From positions 1-21,949 of the forward strand of contig DIAV01000207.1 of NCBI GenBank assembly GCA_002415895.1: a stretch of DNA of 21,949 nt. Reading direction: 5' to 3'. Position 1 is the first letter of the stretch; every line of letters starts with the position of its first letter. Shown here piece after piece: positions 16,410 through 21,949 of this stretch. Made by a program: the position numbers and the translations under genes. The stretch is from Anaerolineales bacterium UBA5069 (GTDB lineage: Bacteria > Chloroflexota > Anaerolineae > Caldilineales > Caldilineaceae). The notes under the pieces are model-generated. The model did no database searches. It was given only the letters and a program-made list of their open reading frames with translations, and was not told the DNA's origin.

Positions 16410-17519
16410 CTAGCCGTAAACCTGATAGGTAGGCTTGGGTGCAGGCGCATAGTTGATGCCGCCTGTGCTTGTGCCCATGTAGATGGTTCCTGCCGCGGGC
16501 GCACCCGCCTTGGCTGGCGCAAGATCGACAGGGGGCGCTTCGAGGGGCTGGAGTTCCGATTCGGGCAGCGGCTGGATCACTTTGCGGCTGGGCCAGGCGA
16601 GTTTGAAGTTGAAGTACTTGCGTTTGCTGGCGGCGGCCACATCCGACGCAGCCACCGGCACAGGTGTGGCCGGCGTTGGGGCAAGCGGCACAGGCATGAA
16701 GGCCTTGGCGACGGGCGTGTGCTGGGCAGGGGCAACGGGTTGTACGGCGGCGGGCGCATACTTGATTTGTGTAGCGGGTGCAGCAACCGGCGCAGGTACG
16801 GGTGTGCCGACGGTTGCCACTTCAAGCGGCTGGAGCGCAGCGTTAGCCAGTGCTGCATCGGCCGCAGCGGCCTTGCGGCGGCGCGAGGTGCGCTTGGCCT
16901 TGGGGGCCGCTGCAGGTGCAACGGCATGCGCCGGCTGGTCCTGCATGAGTTCGCGACGTTGATAGAAGATGCCCGCCGCAACCAGGACGAGGTAGAACCA
17001 GGGGCCGGAGGCTGTGGGCAAGCCATCGAGTTGGCCCATGCCGGCGATTGTAATCAAGCCGCCCGCCAGCGCTGTGAGGACGAGCAACGCCCAGTCAAGC
17101 GCAAAGTAGAGCAGCACGCCACCCACGAGGCCGCCGAGGGCTGCAACGATGTATAGCGTCCAGCCCACGAGGTCGTACTGGCCGCCCGCCCACCACGCCA
17201 GCAACGCTGTGGCCAGCGCGCCAATCACAATGGTGCCTGCGCGCTGCACAATGAGCGCGACACCCGCGAAGGTGAGAGCCAGCGCCAAACGCACAAACTC
17301 GCTGAACGGGGCAACAGCCTCCGGCAGCATGGGCAGCACGAAGTCACTGATATAGAGGCCAAGCAGGAAGCCGACGGCCGCGACAAAAACCCAGAAGAAT
17401 TTGCGGCCAAAGAAGAGAGAGATGATGCCGCTGACGAGGATGAAAACGGGCGTCAGCAGTGTGAGGAGGGTCGTGATCGTGCCAAATACACCGGTAACAA
17501 GATCCCAGATGGCAGTCAT
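16410..17519 (-). CDS. Multi-pass membrane protein with long Ala/Pro-rich C-tail
   Basis: A 369-residue protein. Residues 1-190 hold about seven hydrophobic segments (17-37, 41-60, 75-92, 94-111, 120-138, 141-160, 173-187). The first part ('S-G-I-I-S-L-F-F-G-R-K-F-F-W-V-F-V-A-A-V-G') recalls DUF4203/TMEM198-type Gly-rich helices, but I am not sure of the family. Residues 191-369 form a hydrophilic tail with a basic patch ('K-R-T-S-R-R-R-K', about 209-216), long Ala/Pro/Val runs and a second basic patch ('S-K-R-K-Y-F-N-F-K', about 298-306). If the loops follow the positive-inside rule, the tail is cytoplasmic. AAGGAC lies 9 nt before the ATG. A TTGCGC-17-TACAAT promoter (17627-17599) and a terminator (16343-16370) bracket it as a single-gene unit. 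Function unknown. Confidence 0.8.
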   Translation of the reverse strand: MTAIWDLVTGVFGTITTLLTLLTPVFILVSGIISLFFGRKFFWVFVAAVGFLLGLYISDFVLPMLPEAVAPFSEFVRLALALTFAGVALIVQRAGTIVIGALATALLAWWAGGQYDLVGWTLYIVAALGGLVGGVLLYFALDWALLVLTALAGGLITIAGMGQLDGLPTASGPWFYLVLVAAGIFYQRRELMQDQPAHAVAPAAAPKAKRTSRRRKAAAADAALANAALQPLEVATVGTPVPAPVAAPATQIKYAPAAVQPVAPAQHTPVAKAFMPVPLAPTPATPVPVAASDVAAASKRKYFNFKLAWPSRKVIQPLPESELQPLEAPPVDLAPAKAGAPAAGTIYMGTSTGGINYAPAPKPTYQVYG

Positions 17520-17598
17520 GGTGGCGTTGTCCTTGCGATGAAGAGTGTGATGGAAGCCGGGCTACGATGGGACAGCCAACGTGTTCAATTGTGCTTGT

Positions 17599-17627
17599 AT
17601 TGTAGCGGAACTCATTTGGGGGCGCAA
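17599..17627 (-). promoter_or_regulatory. Promoter of the Ala/Pro-tailed membrane-protein gene (TTGCGC-17-TACAAT)
   Basis: On the minus strand, TTGCGC (17627-17622), a 17-nt spacer and TACAAT (17604-17599) lie 79 nt before the ATG at 17519. The hexamers and spacing are the same as in the TPR-gene promoter. Confidence 0.6.
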
Positions 17628-17687
17628 GTCGCAAAAAGAACCAAGCCGAGATGCAGGAGGCGTCGAGCCGGTATTGAGCCGTGGGCA

Positions 17688-18806
17688 TTAACCCAGGCGC
17701 AAGGGCGCAGGACGATCCGGCTCGCGGGTGACACCCACTTCATACGCGCCCGTGCCGCGCGCGCTGAAGTGGCGCACACGCAGCGTATAGCGTCCGGCGG
17801 CGAGCGACGCGAGAATGCGCGAACTCAGGCCGCGCCCGCCATCATCGTCTTTGGCTACCATGCGCGTCTCGGTGTCGGGTCCAAAGAGGCTGATCACCGT
17901 GTCAATCCGCCCAAAAGTCTCAATGCGGTAGGTGCCGGCGCGCTCGACGTCGAAGTAGAAGGTGTCGATTGACCCCATTTCGCCAATTGCAGAATTCACA
18001 TGCTGCCCATTTGTCGGCAGGGTTGGCACCGGCTTGACCTTGAATGGGTAGAGAATGCCTGCATATTTCTTGTCGGTCTCGGAGGGGACCTTGTTCCAGC
18101 CCACCTCAAACGACGGGTCTGTCAGGAATTGCGCGGGAATCGGGTAGAGCATGATTGATGCCGGGTCATACTCACTAAACTTTGTCAGGTCAGCGCTGTA
18201 GCGCGTAAAGACATTGATGTCCACCTGCTCATGGGTCCAGTAGTTGGGCGCACCCTGGTAGTAGTCGTAGACAGCCTTTTTGTTCCACGGAATGGTGGCG
18301 GAGGGGTTTTGGTGCTCGTGGATCATAGCCAGCGTGTGGCCGAATTCGTGGACGACCACGCGCGCGTACTCATCCTGCGGCGTGTCGCTGTCGAGCCAGC
18401 CAAAATTGACTGTGGGCTCATCCTGCGGAACGGCGAGGCAGTCGGTGCCCACAAAGGACCAGGAGCCGCGATACTTGAATGAGACGCGGATTTCGGCGTT
18501 GGGATCACTGCCGAATTCGAATTTGAGGTTGGCGTATTTTTCCCATGTTTTGGCAAGCGGTATGCAGCGGTCGGCAATGCGCGGGTCGCCATCCAGAAAG
18601 CGGACGCGCAACACACGCCCCGGCTTCCAGAGTTTGCCGGTGAGCGCGGCAATTTGCAGCTCGCTCACCTGGACACCAGGCATAAGCTCGCGTACGGAGA
18701 GCTCAATCGGCGCGTTCAGAGGATTCTCGCGCACAGAAAGCTGGGCCGCAAGCAGGGTTGCATCAGGCGGCAGTTCACGGTCAATACACGCACGGGGAGG
18801 GGTCAT
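17688..18806 (-). CDS. Metzincin metalloprotease (M12A-like) with C-terminal PPC domain, no signal peptide
   Basis: A zinc endopeptidase-like protein of 372 residues. The zinc motif is H153-E-F-G-H157 with the third ligand at H163 (HExxHxxxxxH), followed by 'E-H-Q-N-P'. A Met-turn 'S-I-M219-L-Y-P' lies downstream, so this is a metzincin close to astacin/matrixin-type domains. The catalytic region is about 60-255. Residues 272-359 match a bacterial pre-peptidase C-terminal (PPC) beta-sandwich ('D-T-F-Y-F-D-V', 'A-G-T-Y-R-I-E-T', 'A-K-D-D-D-G-G', 'A-G-R-Y-T-L-R-V'). The frame also has an ATG at 18815, but AAGGA sits 8 nt before the 18806 ATG and overlaps the other too closely, so I chose 18806. 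Neither start gives a signal peptide, although both domains are normally secreted. A promoter with a perfect TATAAT lies upstream. Confidence 0.88.
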   Translation of the reverse strand: MTPPRACIDRELPPDATLLAAQLSVRENPLNAPIELSVRELMPGVQVSELQIAALTGKLWKPGRVLRVRFLDGDPRIADRCIPLAKTWEKYANLKFEFGSDPNAEIRVSFKYRGSWSFVGTDCLAVPQDEPTVNFGWLDSDTPQDEYARVVVHEFGHTLAMIHEHQNPSATIPWNKKAVYDYYQGAPNYWTHEQVDINVFTRYSADLTKFSEYDPASIMLYPIPAQFLTDPSFEVGWNKVPSETDKKYAGILYPFKVKPVPTLPTNGQHVNSAIGEMGSIDTFYFDVERAGTYRIETFGRIDTVISLFGPDTETRMVAKDDDGGRGLSSRILASLAAGRYTLRVRHFSARGTGAYEVGVTREPDRPAPLRLG

Positions 18807-18880
18807 TGGGAGCATCCTTGTAAACGGCGATGTGGACCAGTGTGCGCTGGTGCGCAGCGGGGTTGCTGCGTATGGCGTCG

Positions 18881-18910
18881 ATTATAGCGTGCGTGCAAAG
18901 ATGTGCGCAA
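18881..18910 (-). promoter_or_regulatory. Promoter of the metzincin gene (TTGCGC-18-TATAAT)
   Basis: On the minus strand, TTGCGC (18910-18905), an 18-nt spacer and a consensus TATAAT (18886-18881) lie 74 nt before the ATG at 18806. The -35 falls in the middle of three 12-bp direct repeats (18889-18923). Confidence 0.6.
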
Positions 18911-18923
18911 AGGTGCGCGCAAG
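18889..18923. repeat. Three imperfect 12-bp direct repeats over a promoter
   Basis: GTGCGTGCAAAG (18889-18900), ATGTGCGCAAAG (18901-18912) and GTGCGCGCAAG (18913-18923) are consecutive copies of a GTGCGYGCAAAG-like unit. They cover the spacer, the -35 and the upstream edge of the metzincin promoter, where an operator could sit. Confidence 0.45.
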
Positions 18924-18957
18924 CCGTGGCGTCAAAGAGCGGCGTCGCGCCTAACGG

Positions 18958-18986
18958 TTGCGTCGAGCGGCTGCTCGGCGTATTCT
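18958..18986 (+). promoter_or_regulatory. Possible promoter of the PLD-LTD gene
   Basis: TTGCGT (18958-18963), a 17-nt spacer and TATTCT (18981-18986) lie 34 nt before the ATG at 19021. The -35 resembles the three TTGCGC promoters in the window. Confidence 0.4.
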
Positions 18987-19020
18987 GTAGCAACGCTATT
19001 GTTGAGAAAGTGGGGTCAAA

Positions 19021-20682
19021 ATGAGGGGGAGCATGCTTCATGCGCGCGCCGGGCGCGCCTTGGTTGTGGCTGCGGTGGTGTGCGCCGCCCTGGCGGTTTT
19101 GGGGACAGGGTTTTTGTCTGCGCGTGGGCAGGTTGTGCCCATTGCTGCTTACTTTACGGACAACGTGGCCGCGACTGTCGTAACGACAACGGAGACAACG
19201 CTGGAGAAGGCACTGCTGGACAGAATCGAGAGCGCAACCACCTCGATTGACCTCGCCATTTATGACTTCAGCCGCGCCTCTGTGCGCGATGCGCTTCTGG
19301 CTGCACACGGGCGTGGCGTGGCTGTGCGCGTGGTGGGCGACAACAGCGCGCGCGGGTCAGCGAGTTCACGCGCCAATTTTGATGCGCTGGAGGCGGCAGG
19401 TATTCCCGTGGTGGTGGATGGCATTGTGCCCACAACCACAGTGGAATTGGCAATAATCCCCGACGCGCTCTATGAGGAGATGCCTGATGCCGTGCTGCAA
19501 AGCCTGATCATGCACAACAAGTACTTCATCATCGACAGGCGCTGGGTGTGGAGCGGGTCCGTCAATATGAGCGATTCGGACATGACGCTCAATCATAACA
19601 ACGCGCTTGACATTGACAGTCCTGCGCTGGCTGCGCTCTACCAGGGCGATTTTGACCAGATGTTCGCGGGCGCGTTCGGCACGGACAAGGTGGCCGTCGT
19701 TACGCACACAGTCGATATCAGCGGGACAACCGCGCATGTTTATTTTGCCCCGCAGGATGATCCGATTGAACAGGTGATTGCCGCCGTCAATGGCGCACAA
19801 CAGTCGATCGACTTTGCCATCTTCACCTTTACTGATGATGACCTGGCGGATGCCCTCATCGCGGCACAGGCGCGTGGCGTGCGTGTGCGCGGCTTGTGGG
19901 ACAGCCTGGCCGCGGGCAATCGCGCTGCGGATGATGAACGCATGTGCGCGGCTGGGCTGGCCATCAAAATTGAAAACACACGCGGCCTCATGCACAACAA
20001 GATCGTTGTGATTGACGCGCAGGGTGACGCGCCGCAGGTTGTCACAGGGTCGCTCAACTGGACGGCAGGGGGCAACGACGGCAACAACGAGAATACCTTG
20101 GTGATTACGAGCCCGCTCCTGACACAGCAATACGCGGTCGAGTTTCAGCGCCTTTGGGCAGCCATCAACGTAATTCCGTGCAATGCCTTGCGCTTGCCGA
20201 TTATCTTCAACGAGGCGGCGCCGCCCACGCCGACACCGCTGCCCGATCTCCCAACGCCGACGGCAACACTGGTTCCCACGGCCACAGTCACGCCCACGCC
20301 CACACCCACACCCACCGGCACGGTTGTTTCCGGCGTGCACATGAGCCGGATCGTCTACAATCCGCCTGGCGACGACACGCAAGGTGAGTTTGTGGAGGTT
20401 GTGAATGATGGCGGCGACGCTGCCACGCTCACCGCATGGACACTCTCTGACGCGGCGGCCAATACAAACGTCTACACCTTCCCTGCATTTACGCTGGCGC
20501 CGGGCAGCGCCGTGAAGGTCTGGGTGAAAGCGGGGGTTGATGGTCCCGCCGATCTCTACTGGGGGCGCGGAAGCCCCGTATGGAACAATGATGGCGATGG
20601 CGCGACGCTGAAAGATGGCGCAAGCGCCGTCGTGGCAGAATGTGTATACGTGGGGGATACGGGCGAGGCGCTGTGTCCGTGA
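19021..20682 (+). CDS. Secreted phospholipase D/nuclease-like protein with lamin-tail domain
   Basis: A predicted extracellular protein of 553 residues. The N-terminus is a signal peptide or anchor (hydrophobic 13-33, possible cleavage after A34/G36). Two PLD half-domains follow with complete HKD motifs: H165-N-K167...D172 with 'S-G-S-V-N' and H325-N-K327...D332 with 'T-G-S-L-N-W'. This is the layout of a monomeric two-motif PLD-superfamily phosphodiesterase. Superfamily members cleave phospholipids or nucleic acids; the short loops suggest a nuclease-like member, which is inference. A Pro/Thr linker (400-434) leads to a lamin-tail (LTD) beta-sandwich (437-545: 'S-R-I-V-Y-N-P-P-G', 'G-E-F-V-E-V-V-N', 'W-T-L-S-D'). 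LTD domains often accompany bacterial secreted nucleases. GTGGGG lies a few nt before the ATG; an alternative ATG at 19033 is poorly spaced. Confidence 0.88.
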   Translation: MRGSMLHARAGRALVVAAVVCAALAVLGTGFLSARGQVVPIAAYFTDNVAATVVTTTETTLEKALLDRIESATTSIDLAIYDFSRASVRDALLAAHGRGVAVRVVGDNSARGSASSRANFDALEAAGIPVVVDGIVPTTTVELAIIPDALYEEMPDAVLQSLIMHNKYFIIDRRWVWSGSVNMSDSDMTLNHNNALDIDSPALAALYQGDFDQMFAGAFGTDKVAVVTHTVDISGTTAHVYFAPQDDPIEQVIAAVNGAQQSIDFAIFTFTDDDLADALIAAQARGVRVRGLWDSLAAGNRAADDERMCAAGLAIKIENTRGLMHNKIVVIDAQGDAPQVVTGSLNWTAGGNDGNNENTLVITSPLLTQQYAVEFQRLWAAINVIPCNALRLPIIFNEAAPPTPTPLPDLPTPTATLVPTATVTPTPTPTPTGTVVSGVHMSRIVYNPPGDDTQGEFVEVVNDGGDAATLTAWTLSDAAANTNVYTFPAFTLAPGSAVKVWVKAGVDGPADLYWGRGSPVWNNDGDGATLKDGASAVVAECVYVGDTGEALCP

Positions 20683-20684
20683 GT

Positions 20685-20724
20685 TCGGGTGTCGGGTGTC
20701 GGGTGTCGGGTGTCGGGTGTCGGG
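20685..20724. repeat. Heptamer tandem repeat (TCGGGTG)5 plus partial copy
   Basis: Five exact copies of TCGGGTG occupy 20685-20719 and a partial TCGGG continues to 20724. They begin 2 nt after the PLD-LTD stop and nearly fill the 54-nt gap to the next gene. The array runs into the GGGGGGAG that serves as the Shine-Dalgarno sequence of the E1-beta gene. Confidence 0.9.
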
Positions 20725-20736
20725 GGGAGATAGATC

Positions 20737-21783
20737 ATGGTAGAACATGTTGTGGCCGGTTCGGTGGAATCATTTGGGTTCGCGGATGCGCCTGTTGCAG
20801 AGCCCGGGCGGGTCATCACTTACCTGGCGGCGATCAGCGAGGCGCTGCGCGAAGAGATGGCGCGTGATCCCAACGTGCTTGTCATGGGCGAAGACGTGGG
20901 CGGCGCGTTCGGCGGTGCATTCAAGGTGACGAAGGGGCTGGAAGCTGAGTTTGGAGCCGAGCGCGTGAAGAACATGCCGCTGGCCGAGCTTGGTTTCGTG
21001 GCGGCGGCAACGGGCATGGCACTCATGGGGTTGCGGCCTGTCATCGAAATGCAATTCGCCGACTTCATCTCCACAGCCTTTGACAGCATTGTGCAGTTCG
21101 CCGCAACCACCCACTACCGCTGGGGTGGGGCCGTGCCATGGGTGATCCGCGCGCCATCGGACGGGGGCATTCGCTCAGGGCCATTTCATAGCCAGAATCC
21201 CGAGGCATGGTTTGTGCACACGCCTGGGCTCAAGGTGGTCGCGCCGGCCACGCCAGCCGACGCCAAGGGGCTGTTGCTGGCGGCGATTCGCGACAACAAC
21301 CCGGTGATCTATTTTGAGAGCAAGCCGCTTTATCGATCGCTCAAGGGCTATGTGCCTGCGGGCGATCTCATCGTGCCGATTGGCAAGGCGCGCACTGCAC
21401 GCGTGGGCAGCGATCTCAGCATCATCAGCTACGGCGCGATGGTGCATCAGGCGCTGGCGGCTGCTGCAACGCTGGCCCAGGAGGGCATTGAGGCGGAGGT
21501 GCTCGACCTGCGCACGTTGAAGCCGCTCGACACGGAGGCGTTGCTGGCTACAGCGCGCAAGACGGGCAAGGTGCTGGTTGTCCACGCGGCCAACCGGCTG
21601 GCAGGCATAGGCGCAGAGGTGGCAGCCCTGATTGCCGAAGAGGCGTTTGAATGGCTCGATGCGCCTGTGCGGCGTATTGGCGGGCTGGACACGCCTGTGC
21701 CCTTCAGCCCGCCGCTGGAAGATGCCTATCGCCCCAATGCAGAGACAATTGCCGGCGCCGCGCGCGACCTGGCGCGCTACTAA
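20737..21783 (+). CDS. 2-oxoacid (pyruvate-type) dehydrogenase E1 component, beta subunit
   Basis: The beta chain of a thiamine-diphosphate-dependent 2-oxoacid dehydrogenase E1 heterotetramer, which decarboxylates pyruvate or a related 2-oxoacid and passes the acyl group to lipoyl-E2. It has 348 residues and is full length. Family marks: 'G-E-D-V-G-G' (51-56), 'P-L-A-E84-L-G-F' carrying the conserved Glu that activates thiamine, 'R-P-V-I-E-M-Q-F-A-D-F' (100-110), H151-S-Q, 'H-T-P-G-L-K-V-V-A-P' and 'D-L-R-T-L-K-P-L-D'. About 25 residues precede the usual N-terminus. The 'V-H-A-A-N' stretch near 255-259 replaces the more usual 'V-H-E-A/D'. The start follows GGGGGAG with a 7-nt gap. The alpha-subunit gene, usually adjacent upstream, is absent here. 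Pyruvate, branched-chain or acetoin substrate cannot be decided. Confidence 0.93.
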   Translation: MVEHVVAGSVESFGFADAPVAEPGRVITYLAAISEALREEMARDPNVLVMGEDVGGAFGGAFKVTKGLEAEFGAERVKNMPLAELGFVAAATGMALMGLRPVIEMQFADFISTAFDSIVQFAATTHYRWGGAVPWVIRAPSDGGIRSGPFHSQNPEAWFVHTPGLKVVAPATPADAKGLLLAAIRDNNPVIYFESKPLYRSLKGYVPAGDLIVPIGKARTARVGSDLSIISYGAMVHQALAAAATLAQEGIEAEVLDLRTLKPLDTEALLATARKTGKVLVVHAANRLAGIGAEVAALIAEEAFEWLDAPVRRIGGLDTPVPFSPPLEDAYRPNAETIAGAARDLARY

Positions 21784-21884
21784 ATGCTGCATCTTGCAAG
21801 TACGTCGAGGCTTGCGTAGCGGCGGCTTCAGCCGCCGTTCTCGGGGAAGCGACGTTGTTCATACCAACGGCAGCTAAATGCTGC
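21780..21884. repeat. REP-like imperfect palindrome flanked by 11-bp direct repeats
   Basis: CTAAATGCTGC occurs at 21780-21790, spanning the E1-beta stop, and again at 21874-21884. Between them a bulged hairpin runs from 21802 to 21855: the outer stem is ACGTCG (21802-21807) with CGACGT (21850-21855), and the inner stem is CGGCGGC (21820-21826) with GCCGCCG (21831-21837) around a TTCA loop. It may serve as the E1-beta terminator, or be a small mobile or REP element with a target duplication. Confidence 0.6.
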
Positions 21885-21892
21885 GCACGGCA

Positions 21893-21949
21893 CCGTCTCT
21901 TATACACATCTTACGCTGTCGACCAGCGGGCTAGTGTAGATCTCCGTGG
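21893..21949. other. Illumina Nextera adapter sequence (artefact)
   Basis: 21893-21911 matches the Tn5 mosaic end used in Nextera libraries with one mismatch (CTGTCTCTTATACACATCT expected). 21912-21925 matches the Read-1 adapter GACGCTGCCGACGA with three mismatches. 21926-21933 falls where an 8-nt i5 index belongs. 21934-21949 matches the P5 end GTGTAGATCTCGGTGG with one mismatch. This is untrimmed low-quality read-through at a contig end, not genomic DNA. Confidence 0.95.

Noticed and set aside
19366..20748. 460-codon minus-strand ORF opposite the PLD-LTD gene
   Set aside because: A GC-rich antisense shadow: His/Arg/Cys-rich, no domain, and covering a gene with two intact HKD motifs.

Overview
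The window is a GC-rich, densely coded bacterial contig end. I infer a member of the Chloroflexota (Caldilineae/Anaerolineae-like). The reasons are Ala/Pro/Thr-rich lipoprotein linkers, secreted proteins with a 'D-P-A-I-Y-L-P-I-I' stretch after the signal peptide, several lipoprotein LCP and YbaY-type proteins, an IS630 relic of a type I associate with that phylum, and no outer-membrane or LPS genes. This placement rests on recalled family resemblance, not on a marker gene.

Layout. 1-344: a terminator and otherwise no gene. 345-3179: a hotdog acyl-CoA thioesterase (+) converging on a Tat/lipoprotein dienelactone hydrolase (-), then two small membrane proteins (-). 3625-5471: a secreted PA14-domain protein and a four-helix membrane protein (+), ended by a strong hairpin. 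5534-6544: a gene-poor kilobase with a decayed IS630 transposase and a 98-nt nested palindrome made of heptamers. 6545-12554: a 12-TPR protein and two lipoproteins made of three and six YbaY-type domains (+), separated by good terminators. 12693-18806: a minus-strand block with two LCP-family lipoproteins, an HD-domain phosphohydrolase, a membrane protein with a long Ala/Pro tail, and a metzincin protease with a PPC domain but no signal peptide. 19021-21783: a secreted double-HKD phospholipase D/nuclease-like protein with a lamin-tail domain, and a pyruvate/2-oxoacid dehydrogenase E1 beta subunit. 21784-21949: a REP-like palindrome between 11-bp direct repeats, then Illumina Nextera adapter sequence, which is an artefact.

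Common theme. Many products are predicted to act at or outside the membrane: a lipoprotein hydrolase, the PA14 protein, YbaY arrays, LCP proteins and PLD-LTD. Together they look like a cell-envelope/exoprotein neighbourhood rather than one pathway. Four promoters share a TTGCG(C/T) -35 with 17-18 nt spacing and a TATAAT/TACAAT-like -10, so most genes are probably transcribed singly or in short units. I see no CRISPR, tRNA, rRNA, prophage or recognisable defence system. The least ordinary items are the multi-YbaY lipoprotein pair, the lipobox-anchored LCP pair, the start-codon hairpin at 2551-2610 and the heptamer elements.
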